This document shows positions 1 through 5,724 of a stretch of 5,724 nucleotides of DNA, piece after piece. Within the stretch, counting starts at the first letter, position 1. Each line of letters opens with the position of its first letter. Location of the stretch: contig CAAEIM010000002.1 in NCBI GenBank assembly GCA_900755995.1, positions 1 to 5,724 on the forward strand, in the 5' to 3' direction. A program made the position numbers and the translations under genes. The notes beneath the pieces are model-generated. The model was not told the DNA's origin, did no database searches, and saw only the letters and a program-made list of their open reading frames with translations. The stretch comes from Clostridia bacterium. GTDB taxonomy: Bacteria > Bacillota > Clostridia > Oscillospirales > Acutalibacteraceae.

Positions 1-3000
1 ATTTTTATTTCTCAGAGCAATATTCATTACATTTTTTGTGGCTCTATTTACAATCTTGTCCGCCTCGGCTCTTAGGGCATTAACCGTTGATTGTGTAGCA
101 TCACCTTGTATATTAATCGGAGAATTTACTGTAATATCTCCGATATTTTTCTGATTGTAATTGCTTGCAATTTGCTTTGTTGTTCTATCAATATCACCCT
201 GCCTTGAATCAAGATAATTTGAATAATTAAACTTGCCTGCAAGCTCCGACATAAACTTTTGTGGGTCAGCCGAGAAGTTATAAAGATTATCGGTCATATC
301 ACTATTGAATACCTGTGAGCCTTTCGGCATCATAGTATATTCGCCGTTCTGCAATTTTTGAAATATAGCTTCAAAGCCATCTTCCTGTGTTATGGATAAA
401 CCGCCTACAGAATTTCTTGTACCTTTTGCATAATGCTTGATTGTGCCGTAGATTGTAGCCGCACTTGCAGGAAATACACCACCGTACTTCTTTTCTATCT
501 GGCTTAATATATCTTGAATTGCCGAGGCTTTATTGTCCAAATTCGACTCGTATCTTGCACCCTGCCAATCGTAATACCACTTTGCTTTATTAAGTTCATT
601 TAGTTTATTTTCAGCGTTTAGTGCAGAGTTAATATTATTTATTGCCGTTTGTGCTGAATCACTCAAACCGTCTAACTTGCTTTGTACTCCGCTGATTTTA
701 TCCTCGTATGTTTTTATGCTATCGGCTACCGTATCAATGGCTGTATCAACTTCATATATACGACCTTGTAAATCATTGAGCAGACTAAATGTATCAAGAT
801 TAGCAATATTATACTGTTGCATAGCCGACTGTGCAGAAGTCCACATATGGTTAAATTCTGCTTCGCTTGTTGTAGTGTATGTTTTGCAATAATTAAGCAA
901 ATTACTATACAATGTGCCGTTGTCATTATCAATCATACTGCAAGCGGCTTTATATAAAGCAACCTCATCATTGAGAAATTCATTGATTTTGTCAATCTCG
1001 CTGTCATAATATTCGTCCGACTGCTCTTTTAGTTTATCAAGAGCTTCCATACGAGTATCAATGGAATGTTCGTATAAAGTATCGGTCATATCTGAACGGC
1101 TCTCGTTCAATGTATCTATAGCTTCTTTATATGCCTTTTTGCCTGCACTACTATCGTCAAGACTTGCGATTGAAGCTGCTAATGCGTTTTTAGCAACAGA
1201 ATTTTGCTTGTCTGAAATTTCTTTGTTCCAGTCGTATTCGTCTTTTTGCGCCTGTAACAGCTCTTTTTGAGATTCAATAAGGTCATCAACACTTTGCTTC
1301 TTATCCTCTAAAGATTTAATGTCGTTTTCTTTGGATTTTTGGATATATTTTTCAGTCCAATCAATAAGTGACTTGATAGAATCTATAGCGTTTTCATAAC
1401 CGTCTTTTGTATCTTCAAGAGCGTTTTTCTTGTCCTCAAGTGCAGATTTTGAATTTTCAAGGGCTTTCTTTTCGCTCTCTAAACTATCTTTCAGTTTGTC
1501 GGAGGCATTAGATAAACCAAGAGTAGCATCTATATTATTGTTTAGTCCTGCCTCGGCGTTATCAATCAATTCCGACCACTCGGAATAAGTATGTAAAATA
1601 TTTTGTATTTTCTCACTGCTAACACCTTCAGCAAGTTTTTTAGCCGCTACTAATTTAAGGGTTTCCTCCGTCAATTTGCCGGCGCTTGCTGACAGTTCAT
1701 TATTTGCGGTTGTTTCGTCATCTTTACTCAACTGATTAAGACTACTAACAGCATTTTCGAGCATTGAATAACGAATATCCTCTAACTTTGCCTTTGCTAA
1801 TTTTGCATAGGAGTCTTTGTTAATATTTAACTGTCCGTTTTCGTCAAACAAAGTAGATACATACTCATCACCGACCGACATTAAAGTTTCGAGATTTGCA
1901 AGTGATATATTGCCGTTCTCGTTGTACTCATCAATAACTCCGCTTATCTTTTTGTAGCCATCTGCAATTTTAGCAATTTCATCTTTTTGTACTTCTAACT
2001 GCTTTGTAAATGTTTCAGTGTCGATTGTAAAGTCAAGACTTGATACTTTATTTTCTGCCTTTGTAGCTTCATTAGCCAAAGAACCAAAAGCGGAATTTAA
2101 TCTGTTTGTAATGCTATCGGCTAATAGCGTTGAATCTCCTGCTTGTTGTAGCATTATGTCTTTGAGATTATTAAACTGTTCGACCGTTTCGGGAATACCT
2201 CGTGACGATAATGCACTATTATATATTTCTTCGCTGCGATTAGTAATGTAATCATCAATATTTGTTTTGTTTGTTTCATTGCTTAATATTTCTGAAATAC
2301 CCTTGTATAGAGGACTTTCTAACAAAGCATTTCCGCTGTCGCCAAGTTCAAGAGCTTTCTGTTGGATTGCGTTCTGTGCTTGTTGTAACTTCTCATAATA
2401 GGTTAATAATGACTCTATATCGCTTGTGTTGATATTATTTGTACGATATGTATTGCCTAAATAATATGCTTTGGTTTGTGAACCGGGTAGATTATATGTA
2501 TCAAGAGATATGTATTTGCCTAATACATCTTTTATTTCATCATAAACGATTTCATTATTTTCGTTACCTACTTGAGCAGCCTGAATTTGTCGTGTATAAT
2601 CGGAACTCCATTGTCCTGCAATCTTTTCTTTGGCGGCAACAGCGGCATCCTTTGCTTTACCAGCCGCAGACTGATAATCAGCTTCAATCGAATCCATAAC
2701 AGCATCTTTATATCCCTTTTCGGCTTCTGTTGCATTTTTGAGGGCTTTTGTCTTATTGTCTATCTGTTCGGTAACTGATTTTAGAGCGTTTGCTTTGTCT
2801 GCTTCTGTTGCTGTGGTGTCAAGTTCAAGATAAGACTTCATCGAGGACTCTAATCCTTTGATGTGGTCTGAACTTTCTTTTGCCGTGTCTATTGTTGCTT
2901 GCTGTGCCTTTTTTACGCTCTCTTGATAGCTACTAAAAGCCGCTACAGCAGCGGAGATACCCGTAATAATCAATACAAGCGGACTTGCTTTTATCGTTGC

Positions 3001-4635
3001 CCACAGTCCTTTAAAAGCACCGCCTAATGTTGATGTTGCACCGGCTGCAACACCCTCCGATGTAGCAAGTCCCATTGTAGTTAGTTTTGTAGTAGCTTCA
3101 GCTTTGCTCAACCCTTGCGAGGTTAAAATTGCAATTCTTTGCTCCGCTGATAGAGCCTTAGATGATAGAACAGCTTTTAACTGACTGTTTGATAGATTAT
3201 TTGTCATCAATGCAAGTTGTTCAATCTCTGCTGTTCCGATATTGCCCGCTTTGACAAGTTGTAAAGCCGAATGAAATTCATTGAGCCTTATAACTGTACT
3301 TGAAATGCCAGTCTTTAATAGCATAAATCCTTTGATTGCTCCTGCTACAAAAGTACCTGTTAATGCACCCTCAAGCAAATTAGATTTGTCTATAAAGGTT
3401 ACTAATGCCGTTGTAGCTTCTGTGATATTATTTACGACTTCTGATGATATAGTGTTATTACTTAAACTTTCAAAAGCGGCTTGCAAGCTCTTTGTTTTTG
3501 CCTCGATTCCGTCAAGGTATGCACCGAATTTTTGCTCTGCCGCTCCTGCGGAATTTGCAGATAAATTCATATACTTTTTAGCTTTATCGTAGTTCTCCAT
3601 CAAGGCTAAAAATCTTTCTTTCTGCCTAACTCCGCCAAACGCATTAGCTATAGCGTTTTGCTGAACGCCATTCAAAGAGTCCCATTTAGCATAAAGATTA
3701 TCGAGAACATCACCAGCATTGTCAAACTCTGTTATGGTTGACCTCATATCAATGCCAACATTCTTTAATGATTGCTCAACATCTGAAAGTACTTCTGTTG
3801 TACCATCCTCGTCAATCAATTCAAGTTTGCCTGTCTTAATTGCTGTAAATCGAGCAAAAAATGTTTTAAAAGCATTGCCTATAATTGACATACTCTCTTG
3901 AGTTACTTCGCCGACTGTAGATAAATAACCGAGCAACCTGTCCATTGTTACGCCTGCCGAGTCAGCAGATACAGCCGTTTTTGACATAGCCTCAGCCAGT
4001 CCACCAGCAGTAACAGCGGCACTGCTATCTAACTTTGATAACTTATCAATCACGCTTGTAGCCTGATTTGCTTCGAGTCGATAGCCGTTTAAAGCAGAGG
4101 TCAAATAAGTAGTAGCAGAGGCGGAATCAATCATTCCGACTTTGGATAATTTAATCGAGTCTTGAATTAACTGATTTGTTTCTGAAATGCTTTTACCCTG
4201 TCGCAACCAATCTGTCGCTGCATCGGCTACTTCTGTTGTAGTAGCACCGAGTTCACGAGCCATAGAATTATATGTAGTCATATAGTTTTCGGCTTCGGTC
4301 TGACTTGCATTTGTAACTATTCGTAAATTCGTTAGCGACTGATTTAATTCTTTTACGGAATTAACAGCATTGTTCGCCGCTTGCTTAATTAGTGATATAC
4401 CTTTATAAGCAAAGACGGCGGCCGAACCAATGCCAAGAGCGTTTTTTAACTTTTGCCCGAATGTTTCGGCTGATTTTGTCGTTTGTTTTATAACCTTGTC
4501 GACCTGTCCGACATTCTTTGTTGCTGTGTCCGTTTTGACATTTAAATTTATGTTTTTGTTTTGCAGTTCGTTGATTTGTTGCTTTAATTTTTGAGTATCA
4601 AGTTCCGCAACGATTTTCGCTTTAAATTCGCTCAT
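1..4635 (-). CDS. Phage tail tape measure protein, TP901 type (3' end beyond window)
   Basis: This is the tail-length ruler, around which the tail tube assembles and which usually leaves the tail during DNA injection. I read all 1545 codons and found no in-frame stop; the frame is still open at base 1. Residues 1-65 are polar and helical. Residues ~66-85 are a Gly/Ala-rich helix. Residues ~100-345 match the TP901/PhageMin_Tail core, including the DWLRQGKS segment at 142-149, AAVTAGGLAEAM at 206-217 and NAFGGVRQ at 331-338. Residues ~550-567 (PLVLIITGISAAVAAF) form a probable membrane helix. Residues ~1046-1225 are a charged coiled coil with S/A-L-E at 1051, 1058, 1065 and 1072, exactly seven apart. 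Residues ~1402-1445 (YAKGTRNSVGGLS, then GEYTMMPKGSQVF) and ~1500-1541 resemble usual tape measure C-termini, so the stop is probably only a few codons beyond the edge. I see no lysozyme or NlpC/P60 peptidase motif. Only two cysteines were noticed (1232, 1250). The start is the ATG at 4635, preceded by AAGGAGG. Confidence 0.94.
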   Translation of the reverse strand, partial: MSEFKAKIVAELDTQKLKQQINELQNKNINLNVKTDTATKNVGQVDKVIKQTTKSAETFGQKLKNALGIGSAAVFAYKGISLIKQAANNAVNSVKELNQSLTNLRIVTNASQTEAENYMTTYNSMARELGATTTEVADAATDWLRQGKSISETNQLIQDSIKLSKVGMIDSASATTYLTSALNGYRLEANQATSVIDKLSKLDSSAAVTAGGLAEAMSKTAVSADSAGVTMDRLLGYLSTVGEVTQESMSIIGNAFKTFFARFTAIKTGKLELIDEDGTTEVLSDVEQSLKNVGIDMRSTITEFDNAGDVLDNLYAKWDSLNGVQQNAIANAFGGVRQKERFLALMENYDKAKKYMNLSANSAGAAEQKFGAYLDGIEAKTKSLQAAFESLSNNTISSEVVNNITEATTALVTFIDKSNLLEGALTGTFVAGAIKGFMLLKTGISSTVIRLNEFHSALQLVKAGNIGTAEIEQLALMTNNLSNSQLKAVLSSKALSAEQRIAILTSQGLSKAEATTKLTTMGLATSEGVAAGATSTLGGAFKGLWATIKASPLVLIITGISAAVAAFSSYQESVKKAQQATIDTAKESSDHIKGLESSMKSYLELDTTATEADKANALKSVTEQIDNKTKALKNATEAEKGYKDAVMDSIEADYQSAAGKAKDAAVAAKEKIAGQWSSDYTRQIQAAQVGNENNEIVYDEIKDVLGKYISLDTYNLPGSQTKAYYLGNTYRTNNINTSDIESLLTYYEKLQQAQNAIQQKALELGDSGNALLESPLYKGISEILSNETNKTNIDDYITNRSEEIYNSALSSRGIPETVEQFNNLKDIMLQQAGDSTLLADSITNRLNSAFGSLANEATKAENKVSSLDFTIDTETFTKQLEVQKDEIAKIADGYKKISGVIDEYNENGNISLANLETLMSVGDEYVSTLFDENGQLNINKDSYAKLAKAKLEDIRYSMLENAVSSLNQLSKDDETTANNELSASAGKLTEETLKLVAAKKLAEGVSSEKIQNILHTYSEWSELIDNAEAGLNNNIDATLGLSNASDKLKDSLESEKKALENSKSALEDKKNALEDTKDGYENAIDSIKSLIDWTEKYIQKSKENDIKSLEDKKQSVDDLIESQKELLQAQKDEYDWNKEISDKQNSVAKNALAASIASLDDSSAGKKAYKEAIDTLNESRSDMTDTLYEHSIDTRMEALDKLKEQSDEYYDSEIDKINEFLNDEVALYKAACSMIDNDNGTLYSNLLNYCKTYTTTSEAEFNHMWTSAQSAMQQYNIANLDTFSLLNDLQGRIYEVDTAIDTVADSIKTYEDKISGVQSKLDGLSDSAQTAINNINSALNAENKLNELNKAKWYYDWQGARYESNLDNKASAIQDILSQIEKKYGGVFPASAATIYGTIKHYAKGTRNSVGGLSITQEDGFEAIFQKLQNGEYTMMPKGSQVFNSDMTDNLYNFSADPQKFMSELAGKFNYSNYLDSRQGDIDRTTKQIASNYNQKNIGDITVNSPINIQGDATQSTVNALRAEADKIVNRATKNVMNIALRNKN

Positions 4636-4641
4636 TAAATT

Positions 4642-4648
4642 CCTCCTT
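4642..4648 (-). promoter_or_regulatory. Ribosome binding site of the tape measure gene, overlapping the upstream stop
   Basis: The minus strand reads TTAAGGAGGAATTTAATG. The near-perfect AAGGAGG fixes the tape measure start at 4635. Its first two bases are the last two of the TAA stop (4647-4649) of the 93-residue gene. A ribosome ending that gene sits on this site, which suggests coupled translation. The coupling is inference. Confidence 0.75.
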
Positions 4649-4928
4649 AATTATTCTTTGATTGTTTAGATTGTTTTGATTTTTTATTATGGTGTCTCAT
4701 ATAGTGTTTCCATTCTCTACAACCTATTCTTGCATCTTCGTCTTTATTGTAAATATGCGCAATAGGTACTTTAAAAGGCTTGTACTCCTGATTTTGCTTT
4801 TTGGAATATGGTTTAACCACAACCATACTATCATTTAGCAATTTGAGTATTGATACTTTGCGAGGGCTTGTATAAGAGGGAACATAATAAATTGCTTCGT
4901 TGTATTTGATTTTTTGTTTATTTATCAT
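4647..4928 (-). CDS. Small basic phage protein of unknown function (93 aa)
   Basis: I do not recognise this family. The start at 4928 is supported by AAGGAGC (4936-4942) seven bases upstream. The protein is strongly basic, about 21 Lys/Arg against 7 Asp/Glu. Residues ~12-60 look like short beta strands: AIYYVPSY (12-19), KVSILKLL (24-31), SMVVVKPY (34-41), then PFKVPIAHIYN (51-61). This pattern would fit a small beta-barrel of SH3-like type, but that is inference. A helix-like segment follows, with DAR at 65-67 and REWKHYMRHH at 71-80. The tail (81-93) is polar and Lys-rich with a repeated K-Q-S unit. There is no signal peptide or membrane segment. It lies directly before the tape measure gene, where a tail assembly chaperone is usually encoded, but it is basic and beta-like rather than acidic and helical. 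A nucleic-acid-binding or morphogenesis role is possible. That it is a real gene is fairly sure; its function is open. Confidence 0.82.
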   Translation of the reverse strand: MINKQKIKYNEAIYYVPSYTSPRKVSILKLLNDSMVVVKPYSKKQNQEYKPFKVPIAHIYNKDEDARIGCREWKHYMRHHNKKSKQSKQSKNN

Positions 4929-5148
4929 TTGATTTGCTCCTTTTTGTTGAATTTGTTAGAATATTGTTCATTTTTGATTTATTATTGTCATATTTTTTAC
5001 CGAAATATTCTTTCACCGAAATATAAAAACCATACCACCAAGAATTGAGGGTTTATTATTCGATTATGGAATTATTATTGCATTTTCGATGAGCCGAAAT
5101 TTTGAGTTCTAACCTCTCTATTTTTGAGGGTTTGCGTATAAAAATCAT
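4918..5148 (-). other. Doubtful split reading frame inside the intergenic gap
   Basis: From an ATG at 5148 the minus strand reads 30 codons (beginning MIFIRKPSKIERLELK), then two adjacent TAA stops (5053-5058). The same frame then stays open for 44 codons to a TAA at 4918-4920, overlapping the start of the 93-residue gene. The second part includes the protein-like, aromatic-rich stretch SWWYGFYISVKEYFGKKYDN. The ATG has no ribosome site, the second part has no credible start of its own, and the bases also form the inverted repeats described elsewhere. It may be a decayed small gene whose reading frame was interrupted, or chance. I would not annotate it as expressed. Confidence 0.15.
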
Positions 5149-5179
5149 AGGTAAAAAGGCTTTTCGGTGACTTTCGGTA
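4998..5179 (-). other. Structured intergenic element closed by a long-range inverted repeat
   Basis: Seen directly: TACCGAAA (4998-5005) is the exact complement of TTTCGGTA (5172-5179), and TCACCGAAA (5013-5021) is the exact complement of TTTCGGTGA (5162-5170). Both pairings are collinear, giving 8 + 9 base pairs around an asymmetric internal loop (7 bases on one side, 1 on the other). They enclose about 140 bases that contain two further hairpins (5111-5132 and 5035-5051). Each arm also carries a direct repeat of its own (ACCGAAATAT at 4999-5008 and 5015-5024), so the pairing can slip. The element fills most of the gap between the 113- and 93-residue genes. It could be a structured part of the tail operon transcript, a separate small RNA, or paired protein-binding sites in DNA. 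I recognise no known RNA family. Confidence 0.5.
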
Positions 5180-5202
5180 GCACCTCAATTATTGAGGGGT
5201 TA
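5035..5202 (-). repeat. Three AACCC(C)TCAA hairpin-like repeats in the intergenic gap
   Basis: On the minus strand AACCCCTCAA lies at 5192-5201, AACCCTCAA at 5124-5132 and AACCCTCAA at 5045-5053. Each is followed by a sequence that can pair back. The first gives a perfect 7-bp stem with a central base (CCTCAAT / ATTGAGG, 5183-5197). The second pairs with GAGGTT (5111-5116) with one bulge. The third pairs with TTGGTGG (5035-5041) with one mismatch and one G-U pair. The first hairpin begins about 10 bases after the stop of the 113-residue gene but lacks a following T run, so it is a poor intrinsic terminator. Three hairpins sharing one 5' sequence suggest a repeated module rather than random DNA. 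Confidence 0.45.
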
Positions 5203-5210
5203 TGCAGGAT

Positions 5211-5552
5211 TTACTTATTTTTCGATAATTCCAAAAAAGAAAATTGAATAACATCTGCATAGTGCCATAGCTTTTTCTTTTTTGGTATGTTATCATCACA
5301 GACATAATCAGCCTTTATAGTCAACTCCTTATGGGGAGCATTATCTATAGGCTCTTGCAGGCGTTCAACTTCGGTAATTTGATAAATCTCGGGTAATGCA
5401 AAACCCCTGTCAGTTTTACTGTTGTTTGCCGATAAAACCAAAGGACAATTTATGTAATCGCCTTTTTTGATTTCTTGTGCATATTTATGCAACTTCTTGC
5501 TATAATTAGCCATTACCGTTGCAATATCTACTATTTCTTCTTTTGCTTTCAT
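5211..5552 (-). CDS. Hypothetical phage protein (113 aa)
   Basis: I do not recognise this family. The ATG at 5552 follows a strong ribosome site, AAGGAGTGA (5559-5567), six bases upstream, so I prefer it to the internal Met14. Residues ~2-30 look like one amphipathic helix (EEIVDIATVMANYSKKLHKY at 5-24). The rest looks beta-rich: GDYINCPLVLSA (31-42), GFALPEIYQITEVERL (50-65), KELTIKADYVC (75-85), then a basic KKKK patch (91-94) and WHYADVIQFSFLEL (96-109). There is no signal peptide or membrane helix. It contains two cysteines (36, 85) but no metal-binding cluster. It is the first supported gene of this part of the operon and is followed by the structured gap. Its place upstream of a tape measure gene suggests a tail or late-morphogenesis role, but nothing in the protein shows this. 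It does not look like an acidic helical tail chaperone. Confidence 0.82.
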   Translation of the reverse strand: MKAKEEIVDIATVMANYSKKLHKYAQEIKKGDYINCPLVLSANNSKTDRGFALPEIYQITEVERLQEPIDNAPHKELTIKADYVCDDNIPKKKKLWHYADVIQFSFLELSKNK

Positions 5553-5724
5553 TGTTAATCACTCCTTATTTGTATATAATATATAAAACCATAGAGGAAA
5601 ATTATTTTTATATTGTGAATACTGACGGAATAAATAATCAGTTTTACTATTTACAATTATTGCGTTTAGATAATGATTATTTGTTTCGTCAAAAGTTTAC
5701 TATTCATTCAGAATTTGCGCATAG
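5553..5724. other. Upstream non-coding stretch at the right edge
   Basis: I see no supported gene here. Minus-strand stops occur in all three frames close to the right edge; one frame gives seven codons (YAQILNE) before a TAG at 5700-5702 and might be the end of an upstream gene, but this is too short to claim. I found no convincing -35/-10 pair: TTGACG (minus strand, near 5690) has no good -10 at the right spacing, and TATAAT-like AT runs near 5571-5588 lack a -35. The stretch holds the inverted repeat at 5623-5691 and one copy of the dispersed 15-base motif. Confidence 0.5.
5623..5691 (+). repeat. 18-bp inverted repeat with a 33-base loop
   Basis: The arms are 5623-5640 (TGACGGAATAAATAATCA) and 5674-5691 (TGATTATTTGTTTCGTCA). 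As plus-strand RNA all 18 positions pair, two of them as G-U (5628-5686 and 5631-5683). As minus-strand RNA these two become A-C mismatches, leaving 16 of 18. Neither strand has a T run after the stem, so it is not an obvious intrinsic terminator. It starts 71 bases before the ATG of the 113-residue gene and may be an operator, a cruciform or a plus-strand RNA hairpin. Confidence 0.6.

Larger units (their letters stand above)
5021..5594 (-). repeat. Dispersed 15-base motif, three copies outside genes
   Basis: A motif of minus-strand consensus YTATGRTTTTTATAY occurs three times in the same orientation: 5021-5035 (GTATGGTTTTTATAT), 5136-5150 (CTATGATTTTTATAC) and 5581-5594 (CTATGGTTTTATAT, one T shorter). 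Two copies are in the gap before the 93-residue gene, and one lies about 14 bases before the ribosome site of the 113-residue gene. I noticed none in the coding regions. It may be an operator or a phage-specific promoter element, but AT-rich DNA makes chance matches easier. Confidence 0.35.

Noticed and set aside
677..2778. Short plus-strand and minus-strand frames of 60-86 codons within 677-2778
   Set aside because: All lie inside the tape measure gene in other frames, lack ribosome binding sites and read as low-complexity Ser/Leu/Ile-rich shadow peptides.
3281..3901. Plus-strand frames of 103 and 60 codons opposite the tape measure gene
   Set aside because: They are antisense to the conserved TP901 core, which explains their openness; no ribosome site or recognisable protein.
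1..4635. Alternative genetic code in the phage
   Set aside because: The tape measure frame is open for 1545 codons without any stop codon of the standard code, so no reassignment is needed.
5183..5199. Intrinsic terminator after the 113-residue gene
   Set aside because: The 7-bp AT-containing stem is followed on the minus strand by TGCTACCGAAAG rather than a T run, so it is described only as a hairpin.
4929..5210. CRISPR array or tRNA in the gap
   Set aside because: Repeats are short, unevenly spaced and in both orientations, with no spacer pattern; no cloverleaf or CCA end is visible.
5571..5690. Sigma-70 promoter for the 113-residue gene
   Set aside because: TTGACG near 5690 has no -10 at 16-18 bases, and the AT-rich TATA-like runs near the ribosome site have no matching -35.
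5700..5724. C-terminal end of an upstream gene (seven codons, then TAG at 5700-5702)
   Set aside because: Seven codons are too few to tell coding from chance; other frames also close within the same bases.

Overview
This AT-rich window looks like the tail region of a tailed phage or prophage from a low-GC Gram-positive host, most likely a Clostridia-type gut bacterium. The main evidence is one very long minus-strand reading frame that reads as a TP901-type tail tape measure protein. The strong AAGGAG-type ribosome sites, the low GC content and the Lys/Asn/Ile-rich proteins fit that host range. The host assignment is inference. All supported genes are on the minus strand, so transcription runs from high to low coordinates.

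Layout in the order of transcription. (1) Positions 5553-5724 hold no supported gene. They contain an 18-bp inverted repeat (5623-5640 / 5674-5691) and lead to a good ribosome site for the next gene. (2) 5211-5552 encodes an unrecognised 113-residue protein. (3) 4929-5210 is a 282-base gap, which is unusually long for a tail operon. It is full of structure: a 17-bp two-part long-range inverted repeat (4998-5021 with 5162-5179), three hairpin-like elements each starting AACCC(C)TCAA on the minus strand, and two copies of a 15-base motif that recurs in front of the 113-residue gene. (4) 4647-4928 encodes an unrecognised, strongly basic 93-residue protein. Its stop codon overlaps the ribosome site of the next gene. 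(5) 1-4635 encodes the tape measure protein: 1545 codons read through without a stop, running off the left edge close to its expected C-terminus.

The two small genes and the tape measure gene probably form one late operon, with the 93-residue gene and the tape measure gene likely coupled in translation. Neither small protein looks like the usual tail assembly chaperone pair (lambda gpG/gpGT type) that normally precedes a tape measure gene. The best candidate for something undescribed is the folded 282-base gap together with its shared motifs. It could be a structured RNA, a cis-regulatory element of the tail operon, or an array of protein-binding sites.
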